From contig NZ_CP049256.1 in the NCBI RefSeq assembly GCF_011046485.1, positions 3,720,001 through 3,784,000 of the forward strand: a stretch of 64,000 nucleotides of DNA, in the 5' to 3' direction. The notes below the pieces were generated by a model. That model saw only the letters and a program-made list of their open reading frames with translations. It had not been told where the DNA came from and ran no database searches. This DNA is from Microbacterium sp. 4R-513 (GTDB taxonomy: Bacteria > Actinomycetota > Actinomycetes > Actinomycetales > Microbacteriaceae). Made by a program: the position numbers and the translations under genes. Shown here piece by piece: positions 20,292 to 30,092 of this stretch; position 1 is the first letter of the stretch, and each line of letters begins with the position of its first letter.

Positions 20292-22310
20292 TCAGGCGGC
20301 CGACGCGAGCGAGCGCAGCCCCTCGACGACGCTCGCCGCGAGCTCCCGTGCGGCGAGTCGGGTCTCGGGGCGCAGGTCGCGGAAGGTGATCGCGCTGCCT
20401 GCGGCGATGTGCGGGTCGTACGGCACGCGCACGACGGCGCGCACGCGGCTCTTGAAGTGCGTCTCGAGCTCCTCGGGGCGCACGAGGGGCGTCCCCGGCC
20501 GAGCGTTGTTCAGCACCACGACGGCGCCGCGCACCTGCTCGGCGTAGCCGTTCGTCTCCAGCCACGTCAGGGTCTCGGACGCGAGGCGGGCCTCGTCGAC
20601 ACTCAGTCCCGAGACGATGACGAGCTGATCGGCGAGATCGAGCGTCGCCTGCATGACCGAGTGCACGATGCCCGTGCCCGTGTCGGTGAGGACGATCGAG
20701 TAGTAGTGCGCGGCGATCGAGGCGACGTCGTGGTAATCCCGGTCGTTGAAGGCCTCGGCGATGCGAGGGTCGGCATCGGAGGCGAGGACGTCGAGGCGCG
20801 TGTCGTCGCGCGCGACGATCGACGAGATGCCCGCGTAGCCCGAGATCTCGCCGCGAGCGCGGGCGAGGTCCCGCACCGTCTTGCCGTTCTGGCGCGCGAT
20901 GCGCTCCGCGAGCGTGCCGCGGTCGGGATTGGCGTCGATCGCGATGATCCGGTCGTCGCGCGCATCCGCCAGTGCCATGCCGAGGAGCGTCGTGATCGTC
21001 GTCTTGCCCACGCCGCCCTTGCGCGAGAGCACCGGCACGAACCGCGCGCCCTGGCCGAGGGCGGCCGAGATGCGGCGGTCGAGCTCCTTGCGGGCCCGCG
21101 CGCGCTTGCCGTCGCCGAGGTTCACGCGCCGGCCGGTGATCGAGTAGACGAAGTGCTGCCATGCGCCCTCGGGCTCGGGCTTGATGACCTGGTGCGGGTC
21201 GAGCAGGCGGTCGGCCGTCAGAAGGTCGGCCGACTCGCGGCCCGGCTCGAACTCGCCGAGGCGCTTGGACGTGAGGGCCACATCGGACCGCGGCTGCACG
21301 CGCTCCACGGCGTGTGCGCGCTCCTGCTTGTCGGCCGACTCGGCGTGCGCCTCCCGGCGGGTCGCGGGATTGGAGCCGGTGGTGGTCGGCACCGAACCGG
21401 TAGGGGTGACGGATGCCGCGCCCCGCGCGGTGCCGCCGGTGAGAGGCGCCGGGGCGTCGGCCTGGCCGGCGTCGCCCGGGTGGTCCTGTTCAGTCACGAT
21501 CTCGGCCTCCACGGTCGATTCGGTGGCACCCCCGGGCTCGGCGGTGTCTGCGTCGTGCGCGTCATCGGTGAACCCCATCACCGGAAGCGCGTCGGCGCCG
21601 TCGTCTTCATCATCGGAATCCTGGATGCCGGGGCCTGCGACACCGGCGGCGTCGGCGTCGTGTTCGACGTCGGCGCCGGCGGCGGTGCCGTCGATGTCGT
21701 CATCGTCGAAGCCCTCGACGAGCACGGGTCCTTCGAGGTCGTCGACGATCTCGGCGACGACCTCTGCATCAGCGGTGTGGATCTCGTCATCGGCGTGAGC
21801 GGTCTCGTGCGTCTCGCCGTCTCCGGCGACGTACGTCTCGTACGTGCCTACATTCTCGCCATCGGCGTCGGTCCCGTCGACGACATCGACGAACTCGACG
21901 ACCTCGGGATCGTCCGCGTCCTCGAGCTCGCCCTCGAGTGCAGGGTGATCGGCGGACTGCTCTTCGGATGCGGGGAAGTCGGATTCGGCGGCGGAGGCCT
22001 CGGACGCGGCATCCTCGATCTCGACGTGCACGGGCTCATTCGCCGCCTCGCCGAGCCACTCGGCCTCATAGGCCGGGCGCTCGAGGCGCGGCGGGAAGTC
22101 CACGTCGATGCTCTCGACCTCGACCTCGTCGCCGACGACGTCGTCGTCGCCGAGCTCTTCGTCGTCGGAGGCGGAGGGAAGGACGACGCTCACCTGTTCG
22201 GTGCCGCCGCCGAGGATTCCGATGGCGGTCGTGTCGATCCCGCCGGTCTCGGCGAGCACGCCGTTCTCGGTCTCTTCGTCGGGGTGCTGGTCGTTGCGCT
22301 CGGGCGTCAC
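20292..22310 (-). CDS. MinD/ParA-like ATPase with long acidic N-terminal region
   Basis: 672 aa from the GTG at 22310, chosen because TGGAGA lies seven bases upstream; an in-frame ATG at 22349 has GGAGG directly against it. The first 300 or so residues are low-complexity and very acidic (runs such as [20 protein letters not shown]). The C-terminal 270 residues form a deviant Walker A ATPase: [33 protein letters not shown] (Walker A') and VLTDTGTG (Walker B region). Such proteins position cell structures or secretion machines; the target here is unknown. It is cotranscribed between pyc and def, and a second ParA lies on the other side of pyc. The acidic region may bind a basic partner. Confidence 0.8.
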   Translation of the reverse strand: MTPERNDQHPDEETENGVLAETGGIDTTAIGILGGGTEQVSVVLPSASDDEELGDDDVVGDEVEVESIDVDFPPRLERPAYEAEWLGEAANEPVHVEIEDAASEASAAESDFPASEEQSADHPALEGELEDADDPEVVEFVDVVDGTDADGENVGTYETYVAGDGETHETAHADDEIHTADAEVVAEIVDDLEGPVLVEGFDDDDIDGTAAGADVEHDADAAGVAGPGIQDSDDEDDGADALPVMGFTDDAHDADTAEPGGATESTVEAEIVTEQDHPGDAGQADAPAPLTGGTARGAASVTPTGSVPTTTGSNPATRREAHAESADKQERAHAVERVQPRSDVALTSKRLGEFEPGRESADLLTADRLLDPHQVIKPEPEGAWQHFVYSITGRRVNLGDGKRARARKELDRRISAALGQGARFVPVLSRKGGVGKTTITTLLGMALADARDDRIIAIDANPDRGTLAERIARQNGKTVRDLARARGEISGYAGISSIVARDDTRLDVLASDADPRIAEAFNDRDYHDVASIAAHYYSIVLTDTGTGIVHSVMQATLDLADQLVIVSGLSVDEARLASETLTWLETNGYAEQVRGAVVVLNNARPGTPLVRPEELETHFKSRVRAVVRVPYDPHIAAGSAITFRDLRPETRLAARELAASVVEGLRSLASAA

Positions 22311-22357
22311 TGCATGATCTCCAGAGGATGTCGGGCGTCGGGTGCCCATCCTCCAGG

Positions 22358-25300
22358 CTACTGGGCGGGGCGGATGACGACCAAAAGGTCGCCGGCCTCC
22401 ACCTGCTGCGTGGCGGCGATCGCGATCCTCTCGATCACTCCGTCGACCGGAGCCGTGATGGCCGCCTCCATCTTCATCGCCTCGATCGACGCGATCGGCT
22501 GCCCCGCGGTCACGGTGTCGCCGGCCTCGGTCTTGATCGTCACGACCCCCGAGAACGGCGCCGCGACCTGCCCGGGCCGCGACGTGTCGGCCCTCTCGGC
22601 CTGGCGCGTCTCGACCTTGATGCTGCGGTCGCGGACGTACACGGGGCGCAGCTGTCCGTTGAGCGTCGTCATGACGGTGCGGACGCCCTTGGCGTCGGCC
22701 TCGCCGATCGCCTCGAGGCCCACGTAGAGCTGCACGCCGGGATCGATCTCGGCGACATGCTCCTCACCGGGCTTCAGCCCGTAGAGGTAGTCGGGCGTGC
22801 CGAGCGTCGAGAGGTCGCCGTAGGTCTCCCGCGCCTTCTCGAACTCCTTCGCGGGTCCGGGGAAGAGCAGGCGGTTGAGGGTGCGGCGGCGGGTCGCGGC
22901 ATCCCCCTCAAGTCCCGCGCGCTCGGCGTCGGTGAGCGGCGGGATGTCGATCGAGATCTGCCTGCCCGCGAGCACCTTCGTGCGGAACGGCTCGGGCCAG
23001 CCTCCCGGCAGGTCGCCGAGCTCGCCCGCCATGAAACCCACCACCGAGTCCGGGATGTCGTAGTTCTGCGGGTTCTCGGCGAAGTCGGCCGGGTCGGCCT
23101 TCGCTGCCACGAGCGCCAGCGCCAGGTCGCCCACGACCTTGGACGACGGAGTCACCTTCGGGATGCGGCCGAGGATGCGGTCGGCCGCGGCGTACATGTC
23201 CTCGATGAGCTCGAAGTCGTCGGCCATGCCCAGTGCGATCGCCTGCTGGCGGAGGTTCGACAGCTGGCCGCCGGGGATCTCGTGGTGGTACACGCGGCCT
23301 GTGGGGCCGGGCAGGCCGGACTCGAACGGCGCATACAGGTGGCGCACGCCCTCCCAGTAGGGCTCGAGATCGCTGACGGCGGCGAGGTCGATGCCGGTGT
23401 CGCGCTCGGTGTGCGCGAGAGCGGCGACGAGCGCCGACAGGGACGGCTGACTCGTCGTGCCCGACAGCGGGGCGGCCGCGGCATCCACCGCATCCACTCC
23501 CGCCGCGCTCGCCGCGAGCAGCGTCGCGAGCTGGCCGCCCGCCGTGTCGTGGGTGTGCAGGTGCACGGGAAGGTCGAACCGCTCGCGCAGCGCCGTCACG
23601 AGCTTCGCCGCGGCGGCGGGACGCAGGAGGCCCGCCATGTCCTTGATGGCGAGGATGTGCGCGCCGGACTCGACGATCTGATCCGCGAGGCGGAGGTAGT
23701 AGTCGAGCGTGTAGAGCTTCTCTGCGGGGTCGAGGAGGTCGGCCGTGTAGCAGACGGCGACCTCGGCGAGGGCGGTGCCCGTCTCGAGGACGGCGGAGAT
23801 GGCCGGGCGCATCTGATCGACGTCGTTGAGTGCGTCGAAGATGCGGAAGATGTCCACGCCCGTCGAGGCCGCCTCGCGCACGAAGGCGTCGGTCACCTCG
23901 ACTGGCCGCGGCGTGTAGCCGACCGTGTTGCGGCCGCGGAGCAGCATCTGGATCGGGATGTTGGGGATCGCCTCGCGAACGGCGGCAAGGCGCTCCCACG
24001 GGTCTTCGGCGAGGAACCGGAGGGCCACGTCGTACGTCGCACCACCCCACGCCTCGACCGAGAGGAGGCCCGGCGTCATGCGGGCGACGTGCGGCCCGAC
24101 GCGGACGAGGTCGCGTGTGCGCACGCGCGTCGCGAGAAGGGACTGGTGGGCGTCCCGGTACGTCGTCTCGGTGACGGCGAGGGGCACCTGCTCGCGGAGT
24201 GCGCGGGCGAAACCGGCGGGCCCGAGCTCGCGCAGCCGGTCGAGCGTGCCCGCGGGAGGCGGAGTGGACAGGTCGATGGCCGGGAGCTTGCTGCCCGGCG
24301 ACACCGACACCGGCTTCTCGCCGTAGGGTCGGTTGACCGTCACGTCGGCCAGCCAGTTGATGAGCTTCGTCGCGCGGTCGCGCGAGGGGTGGCTCGTCAG
24401 CAGACTCGGGCGCTCCTCGATGAACGCCGTGCTGAGGTCGCCGACCACGAACGAGGGGTCGTCGAGCACGGCGCGGAGGAACGGGATGTTGGTCGCCACC
24501 CCGCGGATGCGGAACTCGGCGAGTGCGCGCTTGGCCCGCGCGACGGCGGCGGGGAAGTCCCGCCCGCGGCACGTGAGCTTGGCCAGCATCGAGTCGAAGT
24601 GCGGGCTGATCTGGGAACCCGCGGCCGTCGTGCCGCCGTCGAGGCGGATCCCGGCGCCGCCCGGCGACCGGTACGTCGTGATGCGTCCGGTGTCGGGGCG
24701 GAAGCCCTGCGACGGGTCCTCGGTCGTGATGCGGCACTGCAGCGCTGCGCCGCGGAGGACGATCTTCTCCTGGGCGAGGCCCAGTTCGTCGAGCGTCGCG
24801 CCGGCGGCGATCAGCATCTGCGACTGGACGAGGTCGACGTCGGTGACCTCTTCCGTGACGGTGTGCTCGACCTGGATGCGCGGGTTCATCTCGATGAACA
24901 CGTGCTGGCCGGCCCGCTCCCCCGCCGTGTCGACGAGGAACTCGACGGTCCCCGCGTTGACGTAGCCGATGGACTTCGCGAAGGCGACCGCATCACGATG
25001 GATGCGCTGCCGCAGCTCGTCGTCGAGATTCGGAGCCGGCGCGATCTCGATCACCTTCTGGTGGCGCCGCTGCACCGAGCAGTCGCGCTCGAAGAGGTGG
25101 ACGGTGTGGCCCGTGGCGTCCGCGAGGATCTGCACCTCGATGTGGCGGGGACGCACGACGGCCTGCTCGAGGAACACGCGCGCGTCACCGAAAGCCGCTC
25201 CCGCCTCGCGCATCGCCTCGGCGATTGCGGGAGGCAGCTCGCCGGGCGTCTCGACGCGACGCATGCCGCGTCCGCCACCTCCGGCGACCGCCTTGACGAA

Positions 25301-25765
25301 GATCGGGAACCCGATGCCGGCCGCCTGGGCGACGAGCTCGTCGACGTCCTCGGACGCCTCCGTCGACTTCAGGACGGGGACGCCCGCGGCGATCGCGTGC
25401 TGCTTCGCCGTGACCTTGTTGCCCGCCATCTCGAGAGCCGTCGACGGCGGGCCGATGAAGGTGATGCCGTGCTCGGCCGCGCGGGCGGCGAGCTCGGGGT
25501 TCTCGGACAGGAAGCCGTAGCCGGGATAGATGGCGTCGGCACCCGACGCGAGGGCGACCCGGATGATCTCGTCGACGTCGAGATACGCGCGGACAGGATG
25601 CCCCTGCTCGCCGATGACGTAGGACTCGTCGGCCTTCTGTCGGTGCAGCGATCCTCTGTCCTCATAGGGGAAGACCGCGACGGTCCGCGCCCCCAATTCG
25701 AAGGCCGCGCGGAACGCTCGAATCGCGATCTCGCCACGGTTTGCGACCAGGATCTTCCGGAACAT
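22358..25765 (-). CDS. pyc: Pyruvate carboxylase
   Basis: Biotin enzyme that carboxylates pyruvate to oxaloacetate, an anaplerotic step. 1135 aa, single-chain type. The biotin carboxylase domain (about 1-450) has KILVANRGEIAIRAFRA, KAVAGGGGRGMRRV and EMNPRIQVEHTVTEEVT. The carboxyltransferase domain (about 530-800) has LLRGRNTVGYTPRP, FRIFDALNDVDQM and LAIKDMAGLL. The biotinyl domain carries EAMKMEA with Lys near residue 1098. I chose the ATG at 25765 (GAGG five bases upstream); a GTG two codons earlier is possible. The MinD-like gene follows 47 bp downstream. Confidence 0.97.
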   Translation of the reverse strand: MFRKILVANRGEIAIRAFRAAFELGARTVAVFPYEDRGSLHRQKADESYVIGEQGHPVRAYLDVDEIIRVALASGADAIYPGYGFLSENPELAARAAEHGITFIGPPSTALEMAGNKVTAKQHAIAAGVPVLKSTEASEDVDELVAQAAGIGFPIFVKAVAGGGGRGMRRVETPGELPPAIAEAMREAGAAFGDARVFLEQAVVRPRHIEVQILADATGHTVHLFERDCSVQRRHQKVIEIAPAPNLDDELRQRIHRDAVAFAKSIGYVNAGTVEFLVDTAGERAGQHVFIEMNPRIQVEHTVTEEVTDVDLVQSQMLIAAGATLDELGLAQEKIVLRGAALQCRITTEDPSQGFRPDTGRITTYRSPGGAGIRLDGGTTAAGSQISPHFDSMLAKLTCRGRDFPAAVARAKRALAEFRIRGVATNIPFLRAVLDDPSFVVGDLSTAFIEERPSLLTSHPSRDRATKLINWLADVTVNRPYGEKPVSVSPGSKLPAIDLSTPPPAGTLDRLRELGPAGFARALREQVPLAVTETTYRDAHQSLLATRVRTRDLVRVGPHVARMTPGLLSVEAWGGATYDVALRFLAEDPWERLAAVREAIPNIPIQMLLRGRNTVGYTPRPVEVTDAFVREAASTGVDIFRIFDALNDVDQMRPAISAVLETGTALAEVAVCYTADLLDPAEKLYTLDYYLRLADQIVESGAHILAIKDMAGLLRPAAAAKLVTALRERFDLPVHLHTHDTAGGQLATLLAASAAGVDAVDAAAAPLSGTTSQPSLSALVAALAHTERDTGIDLAAVSDLEPYWEGVRHLYAPFESGLPGPTGRVYHHEIPGGQLSNLRQQAIALGMADDFELIEDMYAAADRILGRIPKVTPSSKVVGDLALALVAAKADPADFAENPQNYDIPDSVVGFMAGELGDLPGGWPEPFRTKVLAGRQISIDIPPLTDAERAGLEGDAATRRRTLNRLLFPGPAKEFEKARETYGDLSTLGTPDYLYGLKPGEEHVAEIDPGVQLYVGLEAIGEADAKGVRTVMTTLNGQLRPVYVRDRSIKVETRQAERADTSRPGQVAAPFSGVVTIKTEAGDTVTAGQPIASIEAMKMEAAITAPVDGVIERIAIAATQQVEAGDLLVVIRPAQ

Positions 25766-25825
25766 GCGCACCTCGTTCGGACGTCGTCATGTGGGGGCTG
25801 AGTGTGCTCTCAGCCTAGGGGACGG

Positions 25826-25831
25826 TAACGT
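25826..25831 (+). promoter_or_regulatory. Possible -10 box TAACGT of the parA-like gene
   Basis: TAACGT lies eight bases before the GTG at 25840, a slightly longer spacing than at the other predicted leaderless genes. No ribosome binding site is visible. Confidence 0.45.
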
Positions 25832-25839
25832 AGACCCTT

Positions 25840-26649
25840 GTGCACGTACTCTCGGTGAGCTCGCTCAAGGGCGGAGTCGGCAAGACGACCGTGACTCTCG
25901 GCCTCGCTTCGGCCGCCTTCGCACGTGGAGTCCGCACCCTCGTCGTCGACCTCGACCCGCAGTCCGACGTATCTACCGGCATGGACATCCAGGTCGCCGG
26001 CCGGCTGAATGTCGCCGACGTGCTCGCCAATCCCAAGGAGAAGGTCGTCCGTCAGGCGATCACCTCGAGCGGCTGGGCGAAGGTGCACCCGGGCACGATC
26101 GACGTGATGATCGGCAGCCCGTCAGCGATCAACTTCGACGGCCCGCACCCGAGCGTCCGCGACGTGTGGAAGCTCGAAGAGGCGCTCGCGACGATCGAGT
26201 CCGACTACGATCTCGTGCTGATCGACTGCGCCCCCTCGCTGAACGCCCTCACGCGCACCGCTTGGGCGGCGTCCGACCGGGTCATCGTCGTGACCGAGCC
26301 GGGCCTGTTCTCGGTCGCCGCCGCCGACCGGGCTCTCCGCGCGATCGAAGAGATCCGCCGCGGCCTCTCCCCCCGCCTCCAGCCTCTCGGCATCGTCGTG
26401 AACCGCGTGCGACCGCAGTCGATCGAGCACCAGTTCCGCATCAAGGAGCTGCGCGACATGTTCGGGCCGCTGGTCCTCTCGCCGCAGCTGCCTGAGCGCA
26501 CGTCGCTCCAGCAGGCGCAGGGCGCCGCCAAGCCGCTGCACATCTGGCCGGGCGACTCCGCCCAGGAGCTCGCCGCCGACTTCGACGCGCTGCTCGACCG
26601 CGTCATGCGCACGGGGCGCATCCCCGTGCCGGGCGAAGCGCGCGCCTGA
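25840..26649 (+). CDS. ParA-family ATPase
   Basis: Soluble deviant Walker A ATPase of 269 aa: [20 protein letters not shown] (Walker A with signature Lys), LVVDLDPQSDVSTG (A') and LVLIDCAPSLNALTRTA (B). No ParB gene or parS-like site is nearby, so it may be an orphan ParA or MinD-like positioning protein rather than the main chromosome partitioner. Divergent from pyc. The GTG start at 25840 has no Shine-Dalgarno sequence and a TANNNT box just upstream, so a leaderless mRNA is likely. Confidence 0.9.
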   Translation: MHVLSVSSLKGGVGKTTVTLGLASAAFARGVRTLVVDLDPQSDVSTGMDIQVAGRLNVADVLANPKEKVVRQAITSSGWAKVHPGTIDVMIGSPSAINFDGPHPSVRDVWKLEEALATIESDYDLVLIDCAPSLNALTRTAWAASDRVIVVTEPGLFSVAAADRALRAIEEIRRGLSPRLQPLGIVVNRVRPQSIEHQFRIKELRDMFGPLVLSPQLPERTSLQQAQGAAKPLHIWPGDSAQELAADFDALLDRVMRTGRIPVPGEARA

Positions 26650-26782
26650 CCCACCCGGCCCGGCCCATAGCACACTTCCTCGGCTCGCCGTGATGGTCAC
26701 TTTGTCGCGAGCGTGAGCGTTCTGCTCCATTAATGCGACAGCTCCTGAGCATCAGTTGCCGGACGGCGCGCGATGACAGAGC

Positions 26783-28015
26783 ATGCTGTTCATGGCACCG
26801 AAGACGTTGCAACCCGACAGCATCGCTGTGCACGCCGGCCGCGAAGATCTCGCGAGCCTCGGCGTGCACGCGCTCCCCCTCGACCTCTCGTCGACGAGCC
26901 CGCTTCCGGACGTCGAGCTGGGCGGACTCTCGTATGAGGTCCTCGCGACCGGCGGCCTGCCGCTCGACGGCGGCTCGAACGTGTACGCGAGGCTGTGGAA
27001 CCCGACCGTCGCCCGGTTCGAGCAGGCGCTCGCGCGGCTCGAGCACGCCGAGGAGGCCGTCGCGTTCTCGTCCGGCATGGCGGCGCTCACCGCGACGCTC
27101 CTCGCGGTGACCCACGAGAGCGGCAAGCGCCATGTGGTCGCCGTCCGGCCGCTGTACGGCGGATCCGATCACCTCCTGGCATCCGGTCTGCTCGGAGTCG
27201 ACACCACGTTCTGCCGACCCGAGGATGTCGCGGCATCCGTCCGCGCCGACACAGCTCTCGTCATCGTCGAGTCCCCCGCCAACCCGACGCTGGAGCTCGT
27301 CGACATCCGCGCGGTCGCGGCGGCCGCGGGCGATGTGCCGGTGCTCGTCGACAACACGTTCGCGACGCCGGTGCTGCAGCATCCGCTCGACCTGGGCGCC
27401 GCCCTCTCACTCCACAGCGCGACGAAGTACCTGGGCGGACACGGCGACGTCGTGGGCGGCGTCGTCGCATGCGACGCGCGGCTCGCGTCGGCTCTGCGGC
27501 GAACGCGCGCCATCACCGGCTCGATCCTGCACCCGCTCGCGGCCTACCTGCTGCACCGCGGGCTCGGGACGCTGCCGGTCCGCATGCGCGCGCAGCAGGA
27601 CGGCGCCAGGACCGTGGCGGAGTGGCTCCGGTCGCGGCCGGAGGTCGCCGCCGTCCACTTCCCGGGATTCCCCGAGTGCGATCCCCACGGCCTCATCGGC
27701 ACGCAGCAGTCGGGCCCGGGCGCCATGATCGCCATCGAGCTCGCCGACGGCTACGGCGCGGCGGTGGCGCTGACGTCGGGCGTGCGGCTCTTCACCCACG
27801 CCGTCTCGCTCGGAAGCGTCGACTCGCTCATCCAGCATCCCGCCGCACTGACCCACCGTCCGGTCCAGTCCGAGGCGAAGCCGTCCGACGCGCTCGTCCG
27901 GCTCAGCATCGGCCTCGAGGACCCGACGGATCTCATCGCCGATCTCGCGCAGGCCTTCGAGTCGGGGACGGATGCCGCGGCATCCGTCGCCCACGACCTC
28001 GCGTATGCAGGCTGA
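26783..28015 (+). CDS. PLP-dependent Cys/Met metabolism enzyme (cystathionine gamma-lyase / methionine gamma-lyase type)
   Basis: Fold-type I PLP enzyme of about 410 aa acting on sulfur amino acids. Substrate motifs: LDGGSNVYARLWNPTVARFE, AVAFSSGMAALTA, VESPANPTLELVDI, LVDNTFATPVLQHPLDLGA and the PLP lysine in SLHSATKYLGGHGDVVGG. The C-terminal LVRLSIGLEDPTDLIADL is typical. Sequence alone does not separate gamma-lyase from gamma-synthase. Two in-frame ATGs (26783, 26792) lack a clear ribosome binding site. The upstream gap holds TGTCGC (26703-26708) and GCGACA (26735-26740), a spaced inverted repeat of unknown meaning. A 22-bp perfect palindrome of paired GGATGCC heptamers lies near the 3' end. 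Confidence 0.88.
   Translation: MLFMAPKTLQPDSIAVHAGREDLASLGVHALPLDLSSTSPLPDVELGGLSYEVLATGGLPLDGGSNVYARLWNPTVARFEQALARLEHAEEAVAFSSGMAALTATLLAVTHESGKRHVVAVRPLYGGSDHLLASGLLGVDTTFCRPEDVAASVRADTALVIVESPANPTLELVDIRAVAAAAGDVPVLVDNTFATPVLQHPLDLGAALSLHSATKYLGGHGDVVGGVVACDARLASALRRTRAITGSILHPLAAYLLHRGLGTLPVRMRAQQDGARTVAEWLRSRPEVAAVHFPGFPECDPHGLIGTQQSGPGAMIAIELADGYGAAVALTSGVRLFTHAVSLGSVDSLIQHPAALTHRPVQSEAKPSDALVRLSIGLEDPTDLIADLAQAFESGTDAAASVAHDLAYAG
27967..27988. repeat. 22-bp perfect palindrome of two GGATGCC heptamers
   Basis: GACGGATGCCG followed by its exact reverse complement. It lies inside the 3' end of the PLP enzyme gene, encoding TDAAASV. It is the longest inverted pair of the heptamer that is over-represented across the window. 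Confidence 0.8.
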
Positions 28016-28048
28016 GGCGTCGCGCCTGGCGTCCTCCGCGAGAGGGCG

Positions 28049-28594
28049 TCAGGCGGTGCGCGCCGCGCGGCGAGCGGCGAGCTCGTCCAGCGCGTCGGGA
28101 GCCTGCGGCTCGAACTCGACGAGGGTCGACTCGACCTCGCGCAGCACATTGCCGACGGCGATGCCGAAGACGCCCTGGCCGCGGCTGATGAGGTCGATGA
28201 CCTCGTCGTTCGACGTGCAGAGGTAGACCGAGGCGCCGTCGCTCATGAGGGTCGTGCCGGTGAGGTCGCGAATGCCGGCCGCGCGCAGCTGGTCGACGGC
28301 GGTGCGGATCTGCTGCAAAGAGATGCCGGTGTCGAGCAGGCGCTTCACGAGCTTGAGAACGAGGATGTCGCGGAAGCCGTACAGGCGCTGCGAGCCCGAC
28401 CCGCTCGCGCCCCGGACGGTGGGCTCGACGAGCTCGGTGCGCGCCCAGTAGTCGAGCTGGCGATACGTGATGCCGGCGGCGCGGGCGGCGACCGCTCCGC
28501 GGTACCCGACCTCGTCGTCCATGGCGGGAAGACCGTCGGTGAAGAGGAGGTCTGCGACGAACTGGGGCTCCTCGGGAGTCTCGTCAGTTGTCAT
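28049..28594 (-). CDS. MerR-family transcriptional regulator (Rv1830-like)
   Basis: 181 aa. An N-terminal MerR helix-turn-helix (YRGAVAARAAGITYRQLDYW, then LYGFRDILVLKLVKRLLDTGISLQQIRTAVDQLR) is followed by a ligand-free type C-terminal region. It matches the second MerR gene next to garA-ftsR in Actinobacteria (Rv1830 in M. tuberculosis). The bifunctional nuclease gene usually found between them is missing here. ATG start with a GGGAGGAGG box. Probably in one operon with ftsR and garA, 121 bp downstream of ftsR. Confidence 0.88.
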   Translation of the reverse strand: MTTDETPEEPQFVADLLFTDGLPAMDDEVGYRGAVAARAAGITYRQLDYWARTELVEPTVRGASGSGSQRLYGFRDILVLKLVKRLLDTGISLQQIRTAVDQLRAAGIRDLTGTTLMSDGASVYLCTSNDEVIDLISRGQGVFGIAVGNVLREVESTLVEFEPQAPDALDELAARRAARTA

Positions 28595-28715
28595 TCGGTG
28601 CCTCCTCCCGGACCGTGTTATCCAACGCTAGATGAGGGGTGGGCCCCGGGCAACGACATCCGCTCCCCGGCGCTCGGCGTGTCGCGCGTTCGAGGCCGGC
28701 GCGGGCCGGATCGGG

Positions 28716-29408
28716 TCAGGACAGAAGGCGGTCCAGCGCGCTGCGGACGAAGATCGCCCGGAGCTCCTCCAGGCGCTTGGCGAGCTCCGGTGCGAGCTCG
28801 CTGGCGCGGGCGCGGCTCGAGGCATCCGTCCGGCGCAGGAGCGCCGCGAGAGCCGACTCGACCAGTGCGACGTCGCGCTCGGCGCTCTGTCGCAGCGTGC
28901 GGACGTGGCGCGGCTCGATGCCGTGGCGGTCGAGGGCGACGAGGGCGCGGAGGATCGCGACCTGCTGCTCGGTGTACGCGTCGGAGCCGGCGAGCACGCC
29001 CGTGCTGATCGCGTCGTTGAGCAGCTGGGGCGCCGCGCCCGTGGCCGAGAGGAGCTCCTCGCGACGGTAGCGCCGCGGCGCGGGAACGATCGAGGGCGGC
29101 GGAGCGGCGACCGGGGTCGCGGGGTCACGGCCGGCGTCGATGTCTTCGAGGTACTCGCGGATGACGACGAGCGGCAGGTAGTGGTCGCGCTGGAGCGTCA
29201 GGGCGAGACGCAGCCGCTCGAGGTCGGTCTGCGAGAACTTGCGATAGCCCGACTCGGTGCGCACGGGCGTCACGATGCCCTGCACTTCGAGGAAGCGCAG
29301 CTTGCTCGAGGTGAGCGTCGGGAACTCCGGGGCAAGCCGGGCGAGGACCTGTCCGATGCTCAGAAGACCCGCGGACGATGAGCGTTCGCGGGCGGCAGCC
29401 GTCGACAT
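28716..29408 (-). CDS. ftsR: FtsR-type MerR regulator
   Basis: 230 aa. Orthologue of Rv1828/FtsR, which in Corynebacterium activates ftsZ. The MerR DNA-binding region is at the N-terminus (LLSIGQVLARLAPEFPTLTS, then RFLEVQGIVTPVRTESGYRKFSQTDLERLRL with conserved SGYR), and an effector-like C-terminal domain follows (ELLSATGAAPQLLNDAISTGVL). I use the ATG at 29408, which overlaps the garA stop in TGATG. Its place directly after garA is the conserved actinobacterial arrangement. Confidence 0.9.
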   Translation of the reverse strand: MSTAAARERSSSAGLLSIGQVLARLAPEFPTLTSSKLRFLEVQGIVTPVRTESGYRKFSQTDLERLRLALTLQRDHYLPLVVIREYLEDIDAGRDPATPVAAPPPSIVPAPRRYRREELLSATGAAPQLLNDAISTGVLAGSDAYTEQQVAILRALVALDRHGIEPRHVRTLRQSAERDVALVESALAALLRRTDASSRARASELAPELAKRLEELRAIFVRSALDRLLS

Positions 29409-29908
29409 CAACCGTCCGCGGCCTGCGCGAGGTCTGCGGGCGAGACGAAGAAGTTGAGGCGGAACTTGCCGATGCGCACCTCGGAGCCGTTGTCGAGGCG
29501 GGCACGGTCGACCCGCTCGCCGTTGACGTAGGTGCCGTTGAGCGATCGCTGATCGACGATCTCGAAGCCCGCGTCATCCCGCGTGATCTCGGCATGGCGG
29601 CGCGACACGGTGACGTCGTCGAAGAAGATGTCGGCCTCGGGGTGGCGGCCCACCGTCGTCACGTCGGTGTCGAGGAGGTAGCGGGCGCCGGCCGTGGGAC
29701 CGGAGCGCACGATGAGGATCGCTACGCGCGACGGCAGGGCCTCGATCGCGTCGAGCTCGGCGGTCGACAGGTCGGCCCCGAACGGGATGAAGGACAGATC
29801 GGAATCGTGTCCGAACGTCTGGGTCGTGTCTGCGGCCCGGTCGGCCGGGTGTGCAGCCTCCGAGTCCGCAGCGCGGCGGATCTCATCCGGTCGGCGATTG
29901 TCGTCCAC
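29408..29908 (-). CDS. garA: GarA/OdhI-type FHA regulator of 2-oxoglutarate metabolism
   Basis: FHA-domain protein of 166 aa. Unphosphorylated GarA/OdhI inhibits 2-oxoglutarate dehydrogenase and glutamate dehydrogenase; phosphorylation by PknB/PknG-type kinases at an N-terminal Thr pair switches it off. Here the pair is Thr28-Thr29 in ADTTQTFG, matching ETTSVF of GarA. The FHA domain (about 70-160) has TTVGRHPEADIFFDDVTVSRRHAEI and SLNGTYVNGERV with the phosphopeptide-binding residues. The GTG start at 29908 is fixed by GAGGAGG six bases upstream. The kinase gene pknL lies 15 kb away. Confidence 0.93.
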   Translation of the reverse strand: MDDNRRPDEIRRAADSEAAHPADRAADTTQTFGHDSDLSFIPFGADLSTAELDAIEALPSRVAILIVRSGPTAGARYLLDTDVTTVGRHPEADIFFDDVTVSRRHAEITRDDAGFEIVDQRSLNGTYVNGERVDRARLDNGSEVRIGKFRLNFFVSPADLAQAADG

Positions 29909-30092
29909 GCTGCTCCTCCTCGTCGCAAAAAGCCTATCCGATCGGCTCGCCCCGTGAAGAGCCGTCGCCACCCGCTCGCGCCGCGGACCGGGGGGGTTCC
30001 GCATTGTTTCGGCGTGTGTCGCTTCGGATGCCTCGGCAGGCGCCCTTGCCTAGCCTTGGCGGGGTAATCGAACCTACTGATCGGAGCAACCC

